Below, one piece after another: positions 13,672-19,521 of a stretch of 19,521 bases of DNA. Location: the NCBI GenBank assembly GCA_943359705.1, contig CALRIB010000009.1, forward strand, positions 1 to 19,521, in the 5' to 3' direction. The position numbers and the translations under genes are program-made. Below the pieces are notes generated by a model. The model saw only the letters and a program-made list of their open reading frames with translations, was not told the DNA's origin and did not search any database. How positions within the stretch are numbered: position 1 is the stretch's first letter; each line of letters opens with the position of its first letter. The DNA comes from Candidatus Nomurabacteria bacterium. Its GTDB lineage: Bacteria; Patescibacteriota; Minisyncoccia; Phycocordibacterales; UBA2100.

Positions 13672-15140
13672 AGTCGCATTGGTATTCCTTCGCCCGCTAA
13701 GTATTTCTTGGCTTCCTTCACCGACAGCTCGCCATAATGGAATAGGCTAGCCACAAGTACCGCGTCGGCTTTCCCCTCCACACAGGCCGTCTTTAGGTCT
13801 TCCAACGTGCCTGCGCCTCCCGATGCTATCACAGGAATCTTCACTGCGAGAGAGACGCGTTGTAGGAGTTCAATATCGTAGCCGGACTTCGTGCCGTCCT
13901 TATCCATTGATGTCAGGAGTATTTCACCGGCACCCCTTTTCTCGGCCTCTTTTGCCCATTCAATGGCGTCCAGCTTTGTTTCTTCCGAACCGCCTTTTAG
14001 GAATACTTTCCAGCTGCTTCCAACGCGCTTGGCGTCAATCGCCACCACCACACACTGAGTCCCAAAAGCTTTTACAGCCTCCGATATCAATTCGGGATTC
14101 TTAACGGCGGCAGTGTTGATAGAAATTTTGTCAGCACCGAGGATGAGAAGCTTGCGCATCTGCTCGACGGAGCTGATGCCGCCGCCAACGGTAAACGGAA
14201 TGAAGACCTCTTTCGCCACTCGTGCGACGACATCGGCCATGGTCTCCCGATTTTCCTTCGTCGCACTTATGTCGAGGAATACGAGCTCATCCGCGCCTTC
14301 GTCGGAATATTTCTTTCCCATTTCCACCGCATCACCCACTACTTGGAGATTTTCAAACGAAATACCCTTTACCACCTTTCCACCGGAAACGTCGAGGCAC
14401 GGGATAATGCGCTTCGTAAGGTTAGACATCGGCATCGCGGCTTTCAGAGCGTCTTCTAATGCGATTCTTTTCTCGTAGAGCGCGGTCCCGATGATGGCGC
14501 CTGCTGCGCCAATACTCGAAAGTTTTCGAATCGCGGAAACATCTGAAACTCCACCCGACGCGATTACGTTGAAGCCGAGATTCGCGAGTTCTTGCACCAT
14601 TTCGTGGTTCGGCTCGCCGAGCATTCCGTCTCGGCCAACATCGGTGAAAAGAAGTTCACTGACACCAGCACCCTTAAGTGACTTCGCCGCCGCGCGAAAA
14701 TCACCGTCGAGCGTCTTTTGCCAGCCTTCGGTCGCAATCTTTCCGCCCTTCGTTTCCAGAGCTACGACAATTCGCTCACTTCCGAACTGCTTGATGAGCG
14801 ACTCGATGAGGGAAATGTCTTCAAGAGCTTTTGTGCCCAGCACGATTCGATCGGCGAACGCTAGATACTCTTCGGCAACTGCGGCGCTTCGAATGCCGCC
14901 CCCGACTTCAATCCGAATACCTATTGCCTCCTTGATAGCTCGAATGACTGCGACGTTGCCCTGCGTGCCCGTCTTAGCACCGTCGAGATCCACAACGTGC
15001 AGCATTTGAGCCCCTTGTCGCTCGAATTCTTTGGCAACGGCAACAGGGTCGGATGAGTAAACCTTTTTCTGCGCAAAGTCGCCGCGCTTCAAACGCACGC
15101 ACTCACCTCCCATGAGGTCTATGGCCGGTATGACTAACAT
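13668..15140 (-). CDS. hisAF: HisA-HisF fusion: ProFAR isomerase joined to the cyclase subunit of IGP synthase
   Basis: One 490-residue frame holds two complete (beta/alpha)8 barrels in pathway order. Residues 1-235 are HisA (ProFAR isomerase): IPAIDLMGG with catalytic Asp8, the VGGGIRS phosphate site, TDVGRDGML, and a normal HisA end LEDALKAA. Residues 236/238-490 are HisF: RIIPCLDV with catalytic Asp250 (Asp11 equivalent), VGGGIS, VVVAID with Asp369 (Asp130 equivalent), SMDKDGT and ASGGAG. There is almost no linker (the HisA end runs into MPMSNLTK). Two in-frame ATGs (14435, 14429) mark the old hisF start, with no clear Shine-Dalgarno before them. HisA's second catalytic Asp is Glu129 ([10 protein letters not shown]). 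HisF must still pair with the separate HisH, encoded just upstream with a 7-base overlap. Confidence 0.95.
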   Translation of the reverse strand: MLVIPAIDLMGGECVRLKRGDFAQKKVYSSDPVAVAKEFERQGAQMLHVVDLDGAKTGTQGNVAVIRAIKEAIGIRIEVGGGIRSAAVAEEYLAFADRIVLGTKALEDISLIESLIKQFGSERIVVALETKGGKIATEGWQKTLDGDFRAAAKSLKGAGVSELLFTDVGRDGMLGEPNHEMVQELANLGFNVIASGGVSDVSAIRKLSSIGAAGAIIGTALYEKRIALEDALKAAMPMSNLTKRIIPCLDVSGGKVVKGISFENLQVVGDAVEMGKKYSDEGADELVFLDISATKENRETMADVVARVAKEVFIPFTVGGGISSVEQMRKLLILGADKISINTAAVKNPELISEAVKAFGTQCVVVAIDAKRVGSSWKVFLKGGSEETKLDAIEWAKEAEKRGAGEILLTSMDKDGTKSGYDIELLQRVSLAVKIPVIASGGAGTLEDLKTACVEGKADAVLVASLFHYGELSVKEAKKYLAGEGIPMRL

Positions 15141-15724
15141 AGGCGGCAGAAGTTATCGAGTATTTTCATTCCGGCAGGGCCCGATTTTTCCGGGTGGAAT
15201 TGTGTGCCGTAAAAATTATCCTTCTGCACGATAGCTGCAAAGGAAATCCCATATTCCGTCTCACCGAGAATATTCTCCGGCCCGGCAGCGAAATAATACG
15301 AGTGCACGAAGTAGAAGAAACTTCCGTCGGGCACGCCCTGTGTAAGCTTGGAATCACGAACGAGCTTCACGGTGTTCCATCCCATGTGCGGCACTTTTAG
15401 GTCACCTTTGAATCTCACAACCTTCCCGGGGATAATGCCGAGGCCTTTGGCTTTGTCCTCTTCAGACGATTCACCAAGCAATTGCATACCGAGACAAAGG
15501 CCGAGAACCGGCACTTTAAGCTTAGGGAGAACGTCAGCGAATCCTCGCTCTCGGAGCTTGTCCATGGCACTTCCCGCAGCGCCTACGCCGGGCAGAATGA
15601 CTTTGTCTGCGTCAGTAAGGCCTTTAGGATCGGAAATTATCTCGAATTTTTGTCCGAGCGCAGTAAGCGCATTTGCGACGCTCTGCATATTGCTCGCTCC
15701 GTAATCAACAATTGCTATTTTCAT
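15134..15724 (-). CDS. hisH: Imidazole glycerol phosphate synthase, glutaminase subunit
   Basis: Class I glutamine amidotransferase that feeds ammonia to HisF for ring closure to IGP and AICAR. 196 residues. The triad is intact: Cys77 in [11 protein letters not shown], His177 and Glu179 in [10 protein letters not shown]. The HSYYF and LPGVGA loops are also typical. The start overlaps the stop of the kinase-like gene (ATGA) and the end overlaps the hisAF start by 7 bases, consistent with coupled synthesis of the two partners. Confidence 0.97.
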   Translation of the reverse strand: MKIAIVDYGASNMQSVANALTALGQKFEIISDPKGLTDADKVILPGVGAAGSAMDKLRERGFADVLPKLKVPVLGLCLGMQLLGESSEEDKAKGLGIIPGKVVRFKGDLKVPHMGWNTVKLVRDSKLTQGVPDGSFFYFVHSYYFAAGPENILGETEYGISFAAIVQKDNFYGTQFHPEKSGPAGMKILDNFCRLC

Positions 15725-16959
15725 ACAGGTTCAATGTCGTTGAGGAACGTTTCGACAAGTGTTGCAGTGTCCCCTTTTGAGCCGAGTTCAATACACTTAC
15801 TCAGCGCAAGAATGGATTGTTCCGGAGTGTATCGTTTAGAGTCTATCAGGTTGAGCACCAGGAACGGGCAACAAAACAGCGCCGCACGAATATATTCGCG
15901 CCAGTAGTCAGGCAGCCATCCGCGGTCGTTTAGAGCGGAAATAAGCGGCTTCCAAATTTCTGACGCGTAGATGCCAAGTATTTGTTCGCGCACGGGCGTG
16001 ATGTTCCAGTTGTGAGTGACGGTTATAACATCGTTCGTAATCGAGACATCGAGCTTCAATTTGCCTTCAAGTTTCTTGGGGTCATACAGCCACTGCGGGT
16101 GGACAAGTACATTGTGTGCGGTCGCCTTGATGTAGCTCAAAAGCGCGGGCTGTCTTCCTGCGAACGCCGTGTCGAAGAACGTAAACGATCCGTCGATAAA
16201 AAAACGATTACCGTTGTGGTCGTCGCCGTGGCCTACGACCGTAGCCGCGGTTTTCTCATTTGCCGGATTTAGAAGTTCTTTTGCGCCCGCGATGCAGTCA
16301 GCCAACGTCTTTTCGTACCGATCGCCGTTGATGACCCATTTTTTATTCGCGAGTTCGTCGAATGAGATACTTCCACTCGGCAGAGCAACCCCTTTACCGA
16401 GGTAGTAACTATCGAGACGCGCGTCTTTCGAGACGAGACGTTTATAGAATAGTTGATTGAGCGCGGCATTTTCTATCTCCTCTCGCGGCGAAAGTTGGAG
16501 CGAGGTGAGGTACGCCTGACTCACTTTCTGTGCGAGTGTCTTCTCGGCCGCAAGTATTCCACTTGCGTCCCCGTTCGACTCCTCGACTTTTTCGTAGAGT
16601 TCGAATGCGGTCGGTGCCTCGACATAGTCGTACACGACGAACTGACTTCCCGGCTCTGTGTTGGTGAAAATGGGCGCAACGATAGGCCATCCGGCGTCCG
16701 CGAGGACTTTTGCGTTGTAGTATTCAGAGTTCTTCAAACCCTCTGTCTCTCCTTCTTCAGCGTGAAATTTGAAAAAATATTTTTTGGTCGGCGCAGTAAG
16801 GTAGCCGTTAACCGAATTGAGAGAAAGTTTTGACTCGTTGATGGTAGCGGCAGTCGCTCCCAGTTGCGGCGCGAGGGATGTAATTAGCGAGAGCGCGAGC
16901 TTCTCGGCAGCCGCTTTATCCTTCTTTGCCATTCTAACTATGTCGAGAGAGGTATTCAT
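15721..16959 (-). CDS. APH/choline-kinase-like small-molecule phosphotransferase in the his operon
   Basis: 412 residues. Protein-kinase-like fold of the aminoglycoside/choline/homoserine kinase group: Lys64 in KYFFKFH as the likely ATP lysine, Glu79 in the following helix, a hinge at VVYDYVE (108-113), the catalytic loop HGDDHNGN (244-251) with Asp246 and Asn251, and a metal Asp263 in FFDTAFAG. A helical region of about 150 residues follows. There is no signal or membrane segment. It overlaps the HAD gene upstream and hisH downstream by 4 bases each, so it is built into the his operon, in the slot where hisB usually stands. Its substrate is unknown; a phosphorylated or phosphorylatable histidine intermediate such as histidinol is a speculation from context. 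Confidence 0.8.
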   Translation of the reverse strand: MNTSLDIVRMAKKDKAAAEKLALSLITSLAPQLGATAATINESKLSLNSVNGYLTAPTKKYFFKFHAEEGETEGLKNSEYYNAKVLADAGWPIVAPIFTNTEPGSQFVVYDYVEAPTAFELYEKVEESNGDASGILAAEKTLAQKVSQAYLTSLQLSPREEIENAALNQLFYKRLVSKDARLDSYYLGKGVALPSGSISFDELANKKWVINGDRYEKTLADCIAGAKELLNPANEKTAATVVGHGDDHNGNRFFIDGSFTFFDTAFAGRQPALLSYIKATAHNVLVHPQWLYDPKKLEGKLKLDVSITNDVITVTHNWNITPVREQILGIYASEIWKPLISALNDRGWLPDYWREYIRAALFCCPFLVLNLIDSKRYTPEQSILALSKCIELGSKGDTATLVETFLNDIEPV

Positions 16960-17630
16960 ATGACGGCATCAAAAAATTGAGGTGCCGACAGAAGTTGTTC
17001 TTTAGTGAGCGCCCCCGTGCTTACACCGATAACATAACAACCGGCTCGCTTTCCGGCTTCCCCGCCGATAAACGAGTCTTCGACGACAACAGATTCGTCC
17101 GGCATCACGCCCAGCTGCTTCATCGCATATTCGTAGGTGTCGGGCTCGGGCTTACCATTGAATGATGGCAGTGTATCGATGCCAATCACGAGTTCGAACA
17201 TTCCGAGCACGCCGATGCGTTCAAGAATAGCCCGGACCTGCTCGATGGGGCTGTTCGAAACGACAGCGTTCTTGAAGCCCATTTTCTGTGACGCAGAAAT
17301 CTGCTCCGGAATGCCGACCACGGCCTTGAGTGCAACTGTGCGTCGCGCCTCCATGTATGCCTCGAACACGTCTTTTTTTACGTTGTCACTCACCTTTATT
17401 CCGCGATTGGCGACTTCCGCAAAGATAAGGTTCCAGAAATCGGGTATCGTCCTGGGGAAAATGGACCGTATGTACTCGCGCGCGAGCAAATCCTTTTTAC
17501 CGGTGTATGGTTCGAGCAATTCGTTAACAAGCCCCAAATCCAGCCCGAGCGAGTCGACAATGACGCCGTCCATGTCCCACAGGATCGCTTTTGTATTCAC
17601 GGGTATTGAGAAATTCCCGATCGATTTCAT
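16956..17630 (-). CDS. HAD-superfamily phosphatase, candidate histidinol-phosphatase
   Basis: 224 residues, beta-phosphoglucomutase-like HAD (subfamily I, helical C1 cap at about 25-95). Motif I is ILWDMDGVIVDS with nucleophile Asp19 and acid Asp21; motif II is VVSNS (Ser125); motif III is Lys160 in NGKPEPD; motif IV is VVVEDSFIGG (Glu184, Asp185). All catalytic residues are present. It lies between hisD and the kinase-like gene, overlapping both by 4 bases. The his pathway needs a histidinol-phosphate phosphatase, none of the classical ones is visible here, and HAD-type ones are known, so this is the best candidate. Sugar-phosphate phosphatase or phosphomutase activity remains possible. Confidence 0.85.
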   Translation of the reverse strand: MKSIGNFSIPVNTKAILWDMDGVIVDSLGLDLGLVNELLEPYTGKKDLLAREYIRSIFPRTIPDFWNLIFAEVANRGIKVSDNVKKDVFEAYMEARRTVALKAVVGIPEQISASQKMGFKNAVVSNSPIEQVRAILERIGVLGMFELVIGIDTLPSFNGKPEPDTYEYAMKQLGVMPDESVVVEDSFIGGEAGKRAGCYVIGVSTGALTKEQLLSAPQFFDAVI

Positions 17631-18922
17631 ACATCCTCGAAGCGTATCTGTACGGAGCGTTTGTGCGCGTCCAATCCTTCGACGTCGGAAAGGATCTCGA
17701 CGATGGGCTTCAATTTCTTGAGGCCTGACTTGGTGAGGTATTGGTAACCGCTGCCTTTCATAAACATTCGCACACCCACGGGTGACGCGAATTTCGGCGC
17801 CACTCCAGTCGGCAAGCAGTGGTTGGTACCACTGGCGTAGTCGCCTACCGCGACCGGTGCGTAGTTGCCGAGGAATATCGTGCCCGCGTTCTTTATTTTC
17901 GGCAGGATTGAAAGCGGGTTTTTCGTCTGCACTTCGAGGTGTTCGGTGCTGTACTCGTTGGCGAAATCAATCATCTCCTTGAGAGAGTTGACGACGATGA
18001 CGGCGCTAAATCGTGTGAGCGCCTCTTGTATGTACTTCTGACGTTTCAGCGTCGGCGCCTGACGCTTCACTTCCGCGAGCGTAAGCCTAGCGATATCCGT
18101 CGAATCGGTGACCACAACTCCGGCCGAGTCGCTGCCGTGTTCGCACCTGGCGAGGATGTCGGCGGCAAGGTAGACCGGATTGGAAGTCTTGTCGGCCATG
18201 ATGAGCGCCTCGGAAGGACCTGAGAGCATATCGATACCGACTCTTCCGAAGACTTGGAGCTTTGCCGCTTGCACGAACGGATTGCCGGGGCCTGCAATGA
18301 AATTCACCGGTTTAATCGTCTCAGTGCCGTAAGCCAGAGCAGCAATCGCCTGCACACCACCCACACGATAAATCTCATTCGCACCTGCTTCCACTGCTGA
18401 GACGATAATCTCGTAATTATTATTGGTGGGAGGAAAACACACGACAATGCGGGGCACACCGGCAGCCTTGGCGGCGACTGTGAGGATTTGAGCTACGACG
18501 GGAAGCGGCGCCTTGCCGGCAGGGACGTAGAGGCCGACGCTGTCGATGGGGGTGAGTCGCATACCCGTCACAACGCCCGGGGTCGTTTCTATTTTCCAGT
18601 CGGCGACCAGTTTGGAGCGCTCGGTCTTAGCATAGATGCTCGAAATCTTTATTTGCTCGCGCATCGTCCTGACTACTTTCGGGTCGACGTTCTCATACGC
18701 TAATTTGATGTCCGCCGGCGTCACGCGGATCATCATTTTTTCGAATCGCAGGGTATCGAATTTCTTCGTGAACTTCACCAGGGCTGTGTCGCCGCGTTTA
18801 CGCACCTCCGCAATGATGCTCGCGACGTACGGCTTGATGGACTCCATATCGGCCTGCGAGCGCGTCATGATGATGCGTTTATTCTTTGCCGACGTCTTGT
18901 TCCAATCGAATATTTTTATCAT
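17627..18922 (-). CDS. hisD: Histidinol dehydrogenase with an altered Zn site
   Basis: Two NAD-dependent oxidations of histidinol to histidine. 431 residues, with numbering almost identical to the E. coli enzyme. The catalytic pair Glu327-His328 lies in NEYSTEHLEVQ; nucleotide-binding motifs are VPAGKAPLP and VGGVQAIAALAYGT; NFIAGPGNPFVQAAK and SGPSEA follow. Zn ligands His262, Asp361 and His420 are present, but the position of Gln259 is Arg259 (ILARCEH instead of the usual ..QAEH; codon AGG). The ATG overlaps the hisG stop (ATGA) and the stop overlaps the HAD start. Confidence 0.95.
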   Translation of the reverse strand: MIKIFDWNKTSAKNKRIIMTRSQADMESIKPYVASIIAEVRKRGDTALVKFTKKFDTLRFEKMMIRVTPADIKLAYENVDPKVVRTMREQIKISSIYAKTERSKLVADWKIETTPGVVTGMRLTPIDSVGLYVPAGKAPLPVVAQILTVAAKAAGVPRIVVCFPPTNNNYEIIVSAVEAGANEIYRVGGVQAIAALAYGTETIKPVNFIAGPGNPFVQAAKLQVFGRVGIDMLSGPSEALIMADKTSNPVYLAADILARCEHGSDSAGVVVTDSTDIARLTLAEVKRQAPTLKRQKYIQEALTRFSAVIVVNSLKEMIDFANEYSTEHLEVQTKNPLSILPKIKNAGTIFLGNYAPVAVGDYASGTNHCLPTGVAPKFASPVGVRMFMKGSGYQYLTKSGLKKLKPIVEILSDVEGLDAHKRSVQIRFEDV

Positions 18923-19521
18923 ACGGCTTTTGCGGTGAGCTTGGTTACTAAATTCTCTTGTGCCCGTGTCTTCGATGGACCTCGCACCAGAACGGCTTGC
19001 GACTCCATCACGGTGCAGAGCGGCACAAGGTCGTGTGCTTCGAGTGTGGCGCCTGATTGCACGATATCGCAGATGGCGTCGGCCATATCGAGCTCCGGTG
19101 CAATTTCGGCAGAGCCTGAGACCGTAATGATATCGGCCTCTACACCTTCCTTTTTGAGAAAATCAGAAAGTAATTTCGGGTACGAGGTGGCGATGCGCTT
19201 GCCCTCAAGGTCCTGCGGATTCCGAACGCGCGCCTCTTTCGGCACGGCGATTACGAGTTTACAACGACCGAAATCGAGACGTTCGACAATCGGCAAATCG
19301 AGGCCGCGCTCGGCAAGTACGTTCTCACCTACGATACCGAGATCTGCAACGCCACGGCTCACGTATTCAGGAATGTCGTCGTCACGCAAATACAAGACAT
19401 CCACATCCGCGCTTTGCGAGGACTGAATAAGGGAGCGTCCGCTGTCAGGGAAGGAAAGTCCTCGGGCAGCAAGGTACTCGATGCTCGCATCATAGAGGCG
19501 ACCCTTCTTCTGGATAGCGAT
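18919..19521 (-). CDS. hisG: ATP phosphoribosyltransferase, catalytic part only (5' end outside window)
   Basis: First committed step of histidine synthesis: ATP + PRPP to phosphoribosyl-ATP. The frame is open to the window edge; 200 residues are visible and only a few N-terminal ones are missing. Motifs: IAIQKKGRL, LRDDDIPEYVSRGVADLGIVGENVL, LDFGRCKL, GKRIATSYPKLL, and the PRPP site MADAICDIVQSGATLE. These resemble the long-form (E. coli-like) catalytic core, yet the protein ends after LVTKLTAKAV, where the long form continues into its histidine-binding ACT-like domain. The final size is thus that of the short form, which normally needs HisZ; none is seen in the window. Its stop overlaps the hisD start, so there is no room for a lost 3' part. 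Confidence 0.95.
   Translation of the reverse strand: MAIQKKGRLYDASIEYLAARGLSFPDSGRSLIQSSQSADVDVLYLRDDDIPEYVSRGVADLGIVGENVLAERGLDLPIVERLDFGRCKLVIAVPKEARVRNPQDLEGKRIATSYPKLLSDFLKKEGVEADIITVSGSAEIAPELDMADAICDIVQSGATLEAHDLVPLCTVMESQAVLVRGPSKTRAQENLVTKLTAKAV

Noticed and set aside
14427..14435. Separate hisF starting at an internal ATG
   Set aside because: The frame is continuous with hisA and no Shine-Dalgarno or stop intervenes, so the fusion is the simpler reading; internal initiation cannot be excluded.
18919..19521. hisG as a pseudogene with a lost 3' end
   Set aside because: Core motifs are intact and the stop forms a tight overlap with hisD; no remnant of a regulatory domain is found in other frames.

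Overview
The window is a dense, single-stranded metabolic block: every gene I can support lies on the minus strand, so transcription runs from right to left. The protein set looks like a Patescibacteria (CPR/Parcubacteria-type) genome. I base this on the style of the membrane-anchored and low-complexity secreted proteins, the near-universal ATGA stop/start overlaps, the scarcity of clear Shine-Dalgarno sequences and several promoters that place the ATG at the transcription start. This is inference, not proof. TGA is used repeatedly as a stop, so the TGA=Gly code of Gracilibacteria/Absconditabacteria does not apply. Complete arginine and near-complete histidine pathways would be unusual for that radiation.

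Layout in transcription order. (1) 19521-13072: a his operon, hisG(partial)-hisD-HAD phosphatase-APH/choline-kinase-like protein-hisH-hisA::hisF fusion-hisIE, with every junction overlapping. The order mirrors the classical hisG-D-C-B-H-A-F-I order, but the hisC-hisB slot holds the phosphatase and the kinase-like gene. No IGP dehydratase, histidinol-phosphate aminotransferase or hisZ is visible. (2) 13071-12489: a 583-base regulatory interval with a 13-bp-stem inverted repeat and two promoter/leader-peptide/terminator modules in tandem. The first has a Met/Cys-rich 23-codon leader, a terminator and a 33-aa single-pass membrane micropeptide. The second has a 19-aa leader with tandem Arg codons and a full 1:2 / 2:3 / 3:4 attenuator directly before argG. 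(3) 12488-4502: an arginine operon argG-argF-(mini-ORF)-argC-argJ-(mini-ORF)-argB-argD-argH, encoding the cyclic acetyl-recycling (ArgJ) route from glutamate to arginine with an arginine-sensitive type NAG kinase. (4) purF, then a promoter and a membrane-anchored protein of unknown function, a secreted Ser/Gly/Ala-rich protein, a bidirectional terminator, and an M29 aminopeptidase.

The most notable items are the apparently leaderless Arg leader peptide and attenuator before argG, a second attenuator of the same design controlling a micropeptide, the HisA-HisF fusion, the HAD plus kinase pair built into the his operon, two mini-ORFs with matching starts in the arg operon, and active-site substitutions in ArgF (C to D in HCLP), HisD (Zn ligand Q to R) and HisA (catalytic D to E). 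I see no rRNA, tRNA, CRISPR array, insertion sequence or phage gene.
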